In this document: positions 1 through 11,500 of the stretch, piece after piece
Layout: the number at the start of each line of letters is the position of its first letter
Position numbering within the stretch: position 1 is the first letter of the stretch
NCBI GenBank assembly: GCA_902729315.2
Contig: LR746264.1
Coordinates: forward strand, 6,535,878-6,599,877
DNA from: Spirodela intermedia
Taxonomy: Eukaryota; Streptophyta; Magnoliopsida; Alismatales; Araceae
Direction: 5' to 3'
DNA: 64,000 nucleotides
The notes under the pieces: generated by a model
What the model saw: only the letters and a program-made list of their open reading frames with translations
Databases searched by the model: none
What the model was told of the DNA's origin: nothing
Position numbers and translations under genes: made by a program

Positions 1-1182
1 CCCCCAACCCCATAACGTGAGGCGGGCAGGAGGTGTGGGATATCTGCCTTACCGTTCCCCCATTAACAGTCGTGCCCTTCTTCTCGGAGAAGATGAGCAT
101 CTTGGAGACTTCACGGTTGGGGGACGTGAAGAGCAATCAATTGACGATCTGGCCATTCGTCAGCGCCGAGGAGCGCATTCGTACTGTCAGTGGCGGGCAG
201 GGAGGTGCGCCGACGCCACCGTCTGCGGCACGCAGCCCGGGAGAAACAACGCGCATTCGCCCGCGACGCCGAGCTATGCGTTATCCGACTGCCCTTAAGA
301 AGACTAAACAAGTTACCCTCGCTGTCACCTTAATAATCAAATTGAATGCGTGACCAAGTTGAACATTTTACTTACCGTCACGTTCTTTATGCACCATAGA
401 GAACAAGATAGTTGACAAATGAGGTGTTACTGGGTGTGAGAAGCTCACGATTTTCTCAATTGACGCTTGTTACCTCTCGGAGGGATTTCAGTTCAAGTTT
501 TGGCAATGTTCCTACTTTGGCGAGAAAGGTGAGCAGCGCCGCCTTTCCCGCCACCTCAATCGAGCCCTTCTTCTAATACACCCCTCCCCTTGACGAGGAG
601 TCCTGAGTTCCTACCTGGATGCATATTATTTCCGTGAGCTGCAAGAAGACGCAGGAAGATGCTAAGACGAACAGATACGTTAAAAGTCCAAGCTCTGAAC
701 CTGGAGAGGCATCGTTAATTCAAGGTAATATGTCCGATTTTTACCAAGTTATTGGGTTGATGGAGCTTATGAACTAGTAGGGGAAGAATTCATGAAGAAC
801 GAAAATGACCAATCAAGGAGCTAAATGGGTCGATAGCCGTTCTAGGTTTTAAGTTTTCGGTCGACGCACTGCGTCAAATGAAGGCAATCAAATCTCTTAA
901 CCTGGTATTATCTTTCTGAGCAAATGAAGATAGGAAGGGAGAGAGAGCGCGCGCAGGGTAAGTTTCTCCATATGTTGATTTTCCAGAGAGAAGACGAGCT
1001 TTCACGGCCGTCCGGTCATCATCCGACGGCGACGAAAGAGTAAATTTCCTATGACTGAGACGGAAGGAGGTATGTGGGAAGGGAAAGAGGCGATAGGCGA
1101 ACTCCACAGCCGAGAGGGCTGCATGAGATGGTGCGGTGGTGTTTCTTTGTACAGCGTCTACCGAGAGACATGCATTTCGTTC
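1..1182. other. Intergenic or 3'-flanking sequence, no gene recognised
   Basis: Short open frames occur on both strands in the first 350 bases, but none shows a recognisable domain. They overlap one another and lack a convincing splice partner. The end nearest 1182 probably includes the 3' UTR of the minus-strand RIC gene. The extreme left could be the tail of a gene cut by the window edge, but I cannot support that. Confidence 0.4.
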
Positions 1183-2126
1183 CTACATCATCCCTTCGAC
1201 CGCCCGGGTGGATATGATCACCGGGAGATTCTCGCCGCCCTCCGCGTCGTCCGACGAAGTGGCCTGAGCCTTAAGTTTCGCGGACCTCGTGGACCCGCCG
1301 CCACCGACCGCCCCCGCCGTCCCCGTCCTGGTCTTCTTCTTGCGGGCGATCTTTGGGATGGACGGCAGGTCCCCCGTGGGTGAGTCGGTCGGCGTGCTGA
1401 GGGCGGAGTTAGCTCCGTTTCTCCGGGTCAACGGCAGCTCGCGCGCCGGCGAGTCGATGGGCATTCCGGTGGCGGACTTGTTGCGACGGGAGTGCTTTGG
1501 GACGGCCGGCGACTGGCTCGACGAGTCAACGGCTGAGCCAGCCGACGCTTGCCGTCTCGGGTTCGGGGCAAGTTGATCTGGGAGCTCCCGGAGCGGCGAG
1601 TCGTGGAACCCGCCATGACCGCTATCCAAATCTGCACCATCAACGTTTTGCGTGTCAGTCTGGGAGGATAATCGGTTTCAGCTTTCAAACGTTGACCATA
1701 TCTGTCGGTCACCGACCCTGGGAAGAGAACCGGGCCGGAGCCTGGTCGGTCATAGCCTCTGTGCCGAGCGTGCTGAGTGGCGCGGATCGAAACTCGTTCA
1801 TCTGAGCCATCATCAAACGAGGAAGACCTTCAGACGAGTCAAAAGGCGGGACCAGAAGAGAGAAGGACAAGTCGAAACTATACCCACCCAACTAGGAGGG
1901 TTGACGGAGGGGCCGTCCCAGCCGATGTGGGCGACGTGCTTGACGTCCGTGGGGTAGCCGATCTGCATCTCCTGCTCCTTCGAGTCTGCGGGCTCCAGCG
2001 ATCAGATCTGAGGCCGGTCAGTTCAGCCGTAGAAGCAACCCGAAACGGAGATCAGAGGACTCACGTACCGAATATCTGGGAGATGTACCGCAGGCCCTTG
2101 AGGAGACCCTTCATCTTGATCGACAT
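1183..2126 (-). CDS. ROP-interactive CRIB-motif protein (RIC family)
   Basis: This is a predicted effector of plant Rho GTPases (ROPs), binding active ROP at the plasma membrane to direct cytoskeleton and polarity. Four exons on the minus strand: 2126-2069, 1985-1888, 1801-1717 and 1631-1183, in phase, 229 residues. Exon 1 encodes a short basic-hydrophobic start ([19 protein letters not shown]). Exon 2 carries the CRIB motif at residues 28-44 ([17 protein letters not shown]), with the expected I-x-x-P and H-x-x-H-I-G residues. The long last exon is Ser/Pro- and Lys/Arg-rich, with repeated D-S-P-x-R/G-E/D-L-P blocks, as in RIC10/RIC11-like proteins. The first two introns are clear. The third intron (1716-1632) is inferred from phase: the donor GTCGGT is weak and the acceptor TGCAG lacks a strong pyrimidine tract. 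Reading straight through would hit a stop. The start is the ATG preceding MSIKMKG, the position conserved in the family as I recall it. Confidence 0.82.
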
Positions 2127-2192
2127 TCAGACTGCGCCTTTGACGGCGATCGGGTTGCCTGCTCCTCTCCGTTCACTGCAGGGAAACGCCAT
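2127..2192 (-). promoter_or_regulatory. 21-codon upstream ORF abutting the RIC start
   Basis: On the minus strand, an ATG at 2192-2190 opens a 21-codon frame that ends in TGA at 2129-2127. The next three bases are the ATG of the RIC coding region, so the junction reads TGAATG. If present in the mature mRNA, it would be translated first and could limit or couple translation of the main frame. A CTGCAG inside it (a possible splice acceptor) means part of it may be removed as a 5' UTR intron. Confidence 0.4.
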
Positions 2193-4160
2193 GGAAAGCC
2201 TAAGAAGTAGAATTATGGGGAGCCGAGGCCAGAAGAAGGTCAGCTTCTTCTTCCTTCACTTCTCCTTTCTTCCTGAAAGAAAGCATATGGGCAAGGGGAT
2301 GACGAAGAGATCTCACCGCCTTCTTTACGATTATCAGAGGTTACCGAGCTCTGGGTGCATGGATTCCAAGTTGCATCCTTCCGGAGGCCGTCTTCCGCTC
2401 ATCGAATGCACTCGGAGATGGACCCACCGCCGGTGGGACGGGCTCTAGCAGGAACTCTGTGATCCCTGCCGGAAAACCGTTCTCAACGAGCACTCACAGA
2501 CTCCCCTTTCCAACTCTCCACGCCTGCCGAAGGAACGGTAAGGAGACTCAGATCTGGGTAACCACCGCGCAGTTTTCTTCACGGCAGCGCTGCCGCTCCT
2601 CCCCCAGCGCGGTCCGACGCGCATTCCGTTGCCGAGGACGTCTCGTAGCCGATCGTTGCCCCAGGCCGAGCTTCTTCTGCCAGTGGGCGAAGGAAAGAAC
2701 TAAAAATAGGCAAGCGCCGGAGCTATCTCGTCAACGGGACGATGTGGGGGGGATGGGTGTGAGGAGCGGGTCTCCCTGCGGCGACCACGCTGGGAGAGGG
2801 AGGGGCGGGCAGCAATGACATAGCTGCATATCAGCCAGATTCTCAAATTCCGGAGCCTCCATTGTCGTCGAGGCCCTCTTTCTCGCGGAGATGCCCAAAA
2901 CCCTATCACCGTCGTTATCATGAACTACCTAACTTTCAGTGCAGGACAGATTCATGGCTGGTCAACGCCGGTGCTGAGGAATCTCGGCTATCGTCCCAAA
3001 TTCCTTCCTCCTCGTCTTCCTGGCTGTCATTGTTATCGACGAAAATGAGCAGCAGTCGGGGATAGGGGGCTGGTAAACGCGGACCGGTGCAGGAGAGATT
3101 CATGGCTGGTCAACACGGAGTAGAGTTGACACCGAGATCTCGAGCGTGGAGAGAGAGAGAGAGAGAATATCATAACTAACCCCGATATGCAGAAAAATAT
3201 TTTTCATTTTATTTTTTTATCATTTCGGAATAAAACATATAAAAAGTCATAACTCCGGGTTATCTCCTAGCCAATAGACAGTCTTCTAAAGGTTTTGAAA
3301 AGGAATAAATGGGTCAGGCTTTTCAATTATTTTTAATGGAAGTCAACGGATCGAGTTGGACCCGGCCATTTCATTCTCATACGAAAAGGACCAAAAACCA
3401 TTGAAAGATCATGTTCTCAGACACTCACGTGTCGTGTACGTGTATGGTGCTATCAAAGAGAGAAATAGAGAGAGAGAGAAAGATAGATTTCCTTAATGCG
3501 AGTTGACTCAATGCAATGAGAAATATCTCAGAGAGAGAGAGAGAGAGAGATGACCTTAGTGTGAGTTAACCTAATGCAATAAGAAATATCTTAAAATATA
3601 GTTTACATATAAATTTATTTACTAATTGTCAAGCATTTGATATGGTAAAAGGATTATGGGTAAATCTCATAAGGAGTAAACTGGGGAGTCAACGCAACAA
3701 GTAAAAAAAGGGTCTCTCTTAAGCTAAATATTATAAGTTATCTTAAATTAAATATGTGTAGTAATTTAAAAATGAACGCAAGAAGTAATAACGGGTAATA
3801 ATATAAAAAAAAGTTTAAATCATGGACGAATTTTAGCAGGAGTGTTAATCGGCATAGTAAGCCCAAAGCCCGGTATCAACGACCGTCGCTACGCCTATCC
3901 ATCCACCAAGAAAACAAATGGACTTGGGCCGGGCCCAGATGTAATGGCCCGTCCCGGCCCGGCCCGTTGGCAGTTGCCAACTAGGTCCCCTCCCATGAAA
4001 GGTTCCACTCGATCGGTCTACAGAGGCTGTGGACACTGACTGATACTGGACTCTGTCGAGGAGGAACCTGCCAGCATCGGCAATCGCTGCGATTGCGGTG
4101 GTCGCCCTCTTGGTTACGCGGGGGGGGGCGGGGGCGTGGGGAGGCTCAGAGAAGCCCAGC
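2193..4160. other. Divergent intergenic region between the RIC and PPR genes
   Basis: This spacer carries the 5' flank of the minus-strand RIC gene and of the plus-strand PPR gene. The part from about 3150 to 3840 is AT-rich and holds short GA runs near 3150-3166, 3463-3480 and 3530-3550. Two stretches near 3460-3520 and 3530-3590 resemble each other (GA run, then a segment like GTGAGTTAACCTAATGCAAT, then AAGAAATATC), so a small duplication is likely. I see no gene. Confidence 0.5.
3925..3937. promoter_or_regulatory. Paired TGGGCC/GGGCCCA (site II-type) elements upstream of the PPR gene
   Basis: TGGGCC at 3925-3930 is followed directly by GGGCCCA at 3931-3937, about 225 bases before the PPR start. 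Further GGCCCG copies lie at 3945-3966. TGGGCC/T site II elements are known TCP-factor targets, common upstream of plant organelle-biogenesis and PPR genes. Sequence match only; the position relative to the transcription start is unknown. Confidence 0.45.
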
Positions 4161-6446
4161 ATGCGCGAGGCATTCGCCGGCCGGGCGTACTGCACATCTG
4201 TCGCGCCCATCGCCAATCGCGACCACCATCACCACCTGGCGGAGAGGGCGCTCGGCCTCCTCAAGCGCGGGCATCCTCTCGATGGCCTCGCCCGGCACTT
4301 CACCCCCGAAGCCGCCTTCCAGGCGTTGCTCCAGTCGCGCTCCCAGCGAAGCCTTGCCCTGCGGTTCCTCTCGTGGGCGCAGCCGCAGCCGTTCTTCCGT
4401 TTGTCCCTCCGGGCGCAGTGCGTCGCCCTTCATCTCCTCACCAGCCTCCGCCTCTTTGGTCCCGCCCAGACCCTAGCCCAGAGCGTCATCACCACCACCA
4501 CCACCACCTCCTCCTCTTCCCAGGACAGTAAAGCTGACCCAAGACTTTCCATCTTTCAGGTCCTCAAGGACACTCAACCTCTCTGCAGCAAGCCAGGGTC
4601 GTCGGCTGTGTTCGACCTCCTTATCAAGTCATATTCTTCCCTCCGAATGGTCTCCGACGCCGTGGCCGCACTGAACCTAACCAAATCTGTCGGTTTGGCA
4701 CCTGGCATCCTGGCGTACAACTCAATAATCGACGCCATGTTCAGGTGCAAGACAAATTCTCTCGATATCCAAGCCTTTTACGAAGAAATGACCAAGTCGA
4801 AGGTTTCATTAAACGTCTATTCTTACAATATCTTGATTCGTGGATTTTGCTCGTACGGGGCTTTCGACCGAGGGTTGGGGTTCCTCCACGAGATGGAGAG
4901 AGTAGGGTGCTTGCCTAATGTTGTGACATTCAATACCTTGGTCGATGCCCATTGTAAGTCCAAAAGAGCGGACGAGGCTTTTGCATTGTTGACCTCCATG
5001 CTGCAGAAGGGAGTTCAGCCGAATTTGGTCACCTACAACGCAATTCTTCACGGGCTATGTCTGGAGGGGAGGATGAGGGAGACCCGGAAAGTAGTGGATG
5101 AGATGATCGGGAGGGGCCTCAATCCCAACGAGGTGACTTACAACACTCTGGTCAATGGGTATTGCAATGAAGGGGATGTACACCGGGCCCTGGTGGTGCA
5201 CTCTGAGATGGTGAAGAATGGGATTGCTCCAGATGTTGTCACGTATACTTCTCTTATAAGTGCGATGTGCAGAGATGGGAACTTGGCTAGGGCCATGGAA
5301 TTTGTGAAACAGATGGAAGAGAGGGGTCTTCGTCCTAACGAAGTAACATACACTACTCTCATTGATGGGTTTTCGAAGAAAGGGTCCTTGGAAGATTCTC
5401 ACTTGGTCATGAAGGAAATGATCGATAATGGGTTTGTCCCATCTCTTGTGACCTACAACGCTCTCATCAATGGCTATTGCATGGTAGGAAGAGTGCATGA
5501 GGCCCTGATGATAGTTCAAGAAATGGAGGAGAAGTGCTTGATGGCAGATGTAGTGACTTATAGTACGATGGTGGCAGCATACCTCAGACATGGAGAGTTG
5601 GAGAAGGCACTTTCGATGACCACAGAGATGATTGGGAAGGGTATCTCACCTGACAAAGTTACCTACTCTTCTCTTATAAGGGGTTTCTGCGAGGAAAGGA
5701 GGCTGGCTGAAGCTCATGAGCTTTTTGATAAGATGCTGAGCTTGAATATCTCGCCTGATGAATATACATATACCACACTGATTGATGCTTACTGTAAAGA
5801 AGGGGACATAGAAAAAGCCCTTGTTTTACACGACGAGATGCTCAAAGAAAGGATCCTTCCTGATGTTGTTACCTACAGTGTTCTTATAAACGGTTTGAGT
5901 AGAAAAGCTAGAACTCGTGAAGCTAGAAGGCTACTGTTTAGGTTGATCTATGAAGAGTCCATCCCTGATGAGATTAGCTACGATGTCTTAATTGGCCATT
6001 GTGCTGGTTCAGATCCTCAGAGTGTGATATCTCTTATAAAGGGTTTCTGTACGAAGGGTTTGATGGATGAAGCCCAGAGAGTCTTTGAGTCAATGATTCG
6101 GAGGGGCTGGAAACCTGATGAAGCTGCATACAATGTCATCATCCATGGATTCTGTAGAGGAAGAAATGTGAAGAAAGCTTTTCTTCTCTATAAGAAGATG
6201 GTGGGAGACGGTTTCATTCCCAATGCAATCTGCGCCGTTTCTCTTATTAGGGGTCTATTTGACGAGGGGATGAGTAGCGAATTAAATATTGTCCTTCAAG
6301 AACTTCTGAACAGATGTACAGTGATAGATGCTGAGACATCTAAGCTTCTCATTGATCTCAACCATGGGGAGGGAAACATGGAATTGGTGTTCAATGTCCT
6401 CAATGAGATGATCGAGGACGGCTTTATTCCAAATTCTTCAGGGTGA
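4161..6446 (+). CDS. P-class pentatricopeptide repeat protein, EMB2745-like
   Basis: This single-exon gene encodes 761 residues from the first in-frame ATG at 4161. Most of the protein is a solenoid of about 15 degenerate 35-residue P-type repeats with the usual V-T-Y-N-x-L-I-x-G-x-C opening, running from about residue 180 to 690. There is no E, E+ or DYW editing tail, so it is a P-class protein, expected to bind organellar RNA. The first about 40 residues are rich in Arg, Ala and Ser with few acids, consistent with a targeting peptide; mitochondrion or plastid cannot be told apart. The C-terminal segment, including VISLIKGFC and the final NEMIEDGFIPN, closely follows the Arabidopsis embryo-defective gene EMB2745 (At5g39710) as I recall it. 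A GTG-initiated extension of 21 codons is open upstream but has no ATG. Site II-like promoter elements lie just upstream. Confidence 0.92.
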   Translation: MREAFAGRAYCTSVAPIANRDHHHHLAERALGLLKRGHPLDGLARHFTPEAAFQALLQSRSQRSLALRFLSWAQPQPFFRLSLRAQCVALHLLTSLRLFGPAQTLAQSVITTTTTTSSSSQDSKADPRLSIFQVLKDTQPLCSKPGSSAVFDLLIKSYSSLRMVSDAVAALNLTKSVGLAPGILAYNSIIDAMFRCKTNSLDIQAFYEEMTKSKVSLNVYSYNILIRGFCSYGAFDRGLGFLHEMERVGCLPNVVTFNTLVDAHCKSKRADEAFALLTSMLQKGVQPNLVTYNAILHGLCLEGRMRETRKVVDEMIGRGLNPNEVTYNTLVNGYCNEGDVHRALVVHSEMVKNGIAPDVVTYTSLISAMCRDGNLARAMEFVKQMEERGLRPNEVTYTTLIDGFSKKGSLEDSHLVMKEMIDNGFVPSLVTYNALINGYCMVGRVHEALMIVQEMEEKCLMADVVTYSTMVAAYLRHGELEKALSMTTEMIGKGISPDKVTYSSLIRGFCEERRLAEAHELFDKMLSLNISPDEYTYTTLIDAYCKEGDIEKALVLHDEMLKERILPDVVTYSVLINGLSRKARTREARRLLFRLIYEESIPDEISYDVLIGHCAGSDPQSVISLIKGFCTKGLMDEAQRVFESMIRRGWKPDEAAYNVIIHGFCRGRNVKKAFLLYKKMVGDGFIPNAICAVSLIRGLFDEGMSSELNIVLQELLNRCTVIDAETSKLLIDLNHGEGNMELVFNVLNEMIEDGFIPNSSG

Positions 6447-8238
6447 CAAACATCGAACTCGAATTTTCACTCAAGGTCTCTCCTGCAGAACCTCCCACCT
6501 ATAAGCGCGCCTTTGGATTCTTACCCAGGAAAGGAAATGGATAGGTATCTGCCTAGTTCTTATTCTGCCATGGCCAGATCTACTGGATTCTGTTAATGTG
6601 TGCTTGAATATCATGGGTCAACGCTCCACGTAGATCTGGTAATTAGGAGAATGCTTAGCTGTGATGCTACTCACTTTTCAGTACCTGATTCAGTGGCGTG
6701 GAGATTTTAATGGCCAGTGCGCTTTCTGGGACTCTGGAGACTGTTCCACGTGTTCATGTTGGAGTTCTGTGGAGTACCCTGGCCAAAGTTGAGAGAAAAC
6801 AAACATCTTTGCAAAGGTTGCTTGTCTAAGACTAAAACGCTTGTCATGACCTTGACAAGAATATTCTGAGGTATGCTTCTTCTGAAGGATGCCATTTGTT
6901 CTGATTGTTCTATATCTGGGCAGTTTTATAAATTTTCCTAACATACATGATCCATTACGATCACCAATGTCTTCACATCTTTCTTTTCAAGTTTATCTTG
7001 CTGAAGCTAATAACCAAAATATATATTAGTTATTTATTTGTTTAGGGAAATCATGATGCGGTTTAAGGTTGTGTAGCTTGCCTGAAATTATTTCTCACTC
7101 TAGTTTTCTATTGGTTCTATGTCTTCAGATGCTGCATTTCTGAGACGGTTGATGGGAAAAACACCACGATGTATCATCCCTTATGCCTGATGCCTTCTTA
7201 TTCAGCGTTCAAGGAAGAAGGATAACTCAGTGGACACAAATGGTCAGAATTTTAGGTATGTTTTATGTATAATAATGGATGGATTTCATACACATTTGTA
7301 ACTCTTTTGCATAATAGAAAAATAAATTGGGCATCAGATGAGAAGGATCGGGGTCTCCTTCCTTCAGGCAACTCTTGAGGCGTAGGAGATATTGATGTTT
7401 ATTCATGTTAATTGAACATGGGGGAGAAATAAAAATCATTCTGATGTTGGCTCAAGTTTTTAGATCGTATAGTGCAGAATGTACTCTTATAAAAGTTGCT
7501 CCCACAGGGTTTTCATGACCTTAAGACACGTTTTTTTCTCTTTCCTTTTTTGGCCAAAGAAATTGTTGACTTCTGTGACTTGTTAATCTCAACGTAAGAA
7601 TTGAAGAAAAATGAGTGCAGGGTGGCATTAAGTGGTTAGTGATCATGGCCTTTGTACCAAGCTCCACGACTATCTAACAAAGTTGGAAATATGGTAGAAA
7701 TTTCGGTTCTCTGAATGATGGGAAGTTACTAAAATCATTTCCGAATTTTAGAAAATAATAGTTTGAAGTAGAAATATATTTTATCTACACACACACACAC
7801 ACACACACACAGAGGGGGGTAGAGTATCGGGTTAATGAAAAAAGTATCATGGACGAGTAGACTGATTTAAATGGGATGGTTGTGAATGCTATTGAGACCA
7901 TATATCATATTCATCATTTTCGCAAAGTTTCTGACTTAAATGGGTGAACATGTTTTATGCACAGAAGACTAAAATCTTATTCTCTTGCTCCTGCTGCAAA
8001 ATATTGGGAAAAATTGGCGACCCAAATGACCTCTCAATATCATGTATATAAACTTCTCCAGAGAAATTTTGAACTCTTCATATAAATCGGAGCAGACCCA
8101 TCCGATGCCTCTCGCACAGTTATTGGCATTCCGGACTATATAATTCGTAACACAATTTACAGAAAAAAGCAAAAAAAAAAAAGAAGAAGCAACCTGAGGA
8201 GGATCTTTTGCGCCAACTGATCGATGCCAGGAACTCGA
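6447..8238. other. Convergent intergenic region (PPR and RabGAP 3' flanks)
   Basis: The plus-strand PPR gene and the minus-strand RabGAP gene end toward each other here, so both 3' UTRs lie in this stretch. It is AT-rich, contains an AC dinucleotide run at 7787-7810, and has no recognisable coding sequence. Confidence 0.55.
7787..7810. repeat. (AC)12 microsatellite
   Basis: Twelve AC units in an intergenic context, followed by an AGAGGGGGG tail. Confidence 0.9.
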
Positions 8239-8523
8239 TTAAGGAGAAGATCGGGATCTATGTTGTCTTTGTCTGCATGCGGTGAAAAATGTGTTAATAT
8301 ACATATTTTCATCAGACATCCATGCGTGAAAGGACTGTAATTTGATCAAGCTGAGGCTTGCCTTCTCCAAATATTTTCTGTGAATTTTCAAGGCAGCAGT
8401 GCATGCCTTTTTTGCATCCATGTTGCCCGTAATCTCATTCAAAATCTGTTTTCAGCACTCCCAAGTTAGAAAAGATACAAACATATGCATGCCCTGTGGC
8501 CTATCCTTATGCATAAACAAATG

Positions 8524-8586
<63 letters not shown>

Positions 8587-11500
8587 CCTTTACGACATCA
8601 TCTAGACCTCTTGCTTCTCTTAACAGCTGCTTGTTCTTGGCCTCCAGGATGCTGGCGACAAGAAAGACAGATAGGGAACCTGGTTGGTCCGTACGTCTAT
8701 TTTTCACATTCTTCTTCTCAAACCTCCCGTACTGAGTTTGGAGTCGGTCATTTTCTTTGAGTTCCATGCTCCTCTTCTCCAATGACGTTTCCGTCTGATA
8801 AGTGGCGAAGAGGTATGGGTTGTACTCCATAGCCCACATCAACTGAATTTTTTTTCGAAGTAAAAAGGCTCGCGTTAATTAGTTAATCCATTCCACTGCC
8901 AACTGCAGCATCCACGACTCTCACATCCTTCAGAGGTCCGTGAAGAAAACGTAGAGAGAGAGAGAGAGAGAGAGAAGCAGCTTACTTCCCAAAGGTATAA
9001 TGAGTCCAAAAACGAAAACTCTCTTCGGAAGAGAACCATCAGCATCCGAAATGCAAAGAGATATTCTCCACCATCTAGGTTTTCTGCCATCAGTGATTCT
9101 TAGTCAGAAATTCGAATTCTGCCATAAATAGAAGAGCTCGGTCAATTATAAATGTCAAGCAAACTGCACATTCTGAGACCATTCACTGAAAAATGACCCG
9201 TCATAAAGCTGGTTCGACTTCGGAAGAAGATTTTTTGGTGGTAGGGGACTCAAACATACTGACTACCAGCTATTCGAATTCTTTTACTCATTCGTTGATT
9301 TTGGATTTCTCCCTTCCACAGAAAACGTGTATATATCCGGATGTCACATACTGATCAGGACCTAAACAGTCGCATCTGAGGCTTTGATCATTGGTACTTG
9401 TGCACGACCTCTTTGGAAATTTTGTTACATTAAATCTGACTGAGCCTTTTTTATATTCGTCTACAGGTGAAGAAAGTCATGAAATATTGCTTTTCATTTT
9501 ATATGCCATTTGTTTGCTCTTCATTCTTCCAGAATAGACGACATTCCATTCCTCATTTGAAAGTTCTTCAAAGATTATCTCCGCTTCTTGATTGACCATT
9601 AAATAAATTGAAATTTCGTTGTTCGTCGACCCGAACCCTACACTGCATAGAGCTAAAATTATCTGTGGGCTAACATTATATGTTCCGTTGCTATAATTTT
9701 TTTAGTAAACTAGAACAAAGAACATAAGAATAGTACGAAAAGTTAATATTTTTATAGATGTACCAGAACATTCGAGATGATTTATATGAACAATCTCGAT
9801 TGCCGTCTTTAACAACGTGTTTATGGCAATACTCAGATCCTTCAGAGGAGACCAAATGAATTTAAACCTTATTTTGTGAAACTTCTCTAAGATCAGCCAA
9901 ACATGAGAAGACTATAAATTTAACGAGAAAAGAGTTCTGCAGAAGAATCAATGAGTTGAAACCGTCAATTCAGAGATAGATGGAGGCGTCATACCTAGGT
10001 GCTCATGAAGCTTTGGATCGATAGTTTTTACTACGGATGATAATATGGCCAATTGAGACTGAACTCCAACAGAACTTGATGTGCATCTGAAATTTCCTCT
10101 CTTTCAAATTTTCAGAGTAGTAATTAGGCATAAGAGGCGCATCAAATTTGCAGGAAACGGAAAATCTAGAACACTAAGTTAAAACTCTCAGATTATGCAT
10201 CATCAGGATGATAACATTTGTGTAGGAATTTCATTTCAACTAAAAAAATTAATATCTGAAACAAATAAAAATAAAATCCTTGAATTTGTTTTGATGGGTT
10301 ACTACCCCGTATTCAAATTTGTAAGGCAAGTGACGAGGAGCAGATGTTTCACTAACAAGTGACGAGGACGATCCTAAACAAATATATTGCATTTATTGAT
10401 TTTATTTCCTGCGTAAACAAAATCTCGGAAGAGTGAAATCATGGTGAGTTACCAGCCTACGCATAAGGTGTTCAAAGCACCAAAACGCATCAGCCTCACT
10501 TTCAAGAAGAATTGCCATTGGAGAACAGAGATCACTCATCCCTGCACAATAATTAAATTTTAGCATAGTGAAAACAGGCTTCAAAGGCAAACAGAGTTGA
10601 AACTTACTGGAGCTAATTTAATTGGGCATATGAACAGGGTCCTCACCCTGGCAGTAACCAACATCTCTGTCTATCCATGAATAAACTGCCAGTATGTCCC
10701 AAAGCTTCGCAAGATTATTTGGATTCTCATAGAAAACTAATGTCCGGTCCGTACGAACCACATCCAAACCTGTTTCCAAAAAATATGAAATGTTGTTGAA
10801 ATAAATAAGTGATTATCAAAAATAATATAAATGAAGGTGGAAGAAATAACCAGAGTTTCTTTCAAAAACATAAAATACATAGCCGAACCACGGAATAAAT
10901 TCATTGAAGTCAGATTAATCAATCCCTGATATGTATTGAGATCATCAGACTCTTGTAGAAAGTATTGCAGGCCTAACAAAACTCTGGTTCAAATAATAAA
11001 GTATTGCAGCCGAACAACAGAATTTTATTTTTTTTAATTGATGATAATGTGGCCACCTTTTTGTCTAGGTGACGGTTCAAATATTGCAGGCCTAACAAAA
11101 CTCAAGAATTAGAAAAATAAAAAATAAAAAAAGACATCACACGCTAGGCCTTAATGACAAGTCAAAATTGAGAGTATTCCTCCCATGACCATCATCCCTT
11201 CACATAATCCCAAACCAACGCCATAATTTTTTCAGCACGCCTTTTTTAAAAAGAAAAGAAACAAGCTCCAAGATACGAATGAGCCGATCTTACTACACTA
11301 GGCCTCATTTTGAAGGTTATACATACTGTTTCCTAATGTAAAATAACATCAGATTTTGGACTCACATGGAATATTCTTGACTATGAAACTAATCCTGAAA
11401 ACTTTCTTGAATTGAAACTTCTACATATGACGAACGAAAATGAAATATCTCACGAATGAAGGAATGCGAAAGAAATATTATTAAAAAAAAAAAAAACAAG

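Noticed and set aside
1777-2448. 223-codon plus-strand open frame
   Set aside because: It lies antisense to RIC exons 1-3 (minus), where the CRIB motif and splice sites are clear; no domain is visible in it.
5055-5591. 178-codon minus-strand open frame in the PPR gene
   Set aside because: Antisense mirror of the PPR repeats; its repetitive look is inherited from the sense strand.
8485-8760. Frames reading RERERER or SLSLSL
   Set aside because: Translations of GA/CT microsatellites; they overlap a RabGAP exon and intron.
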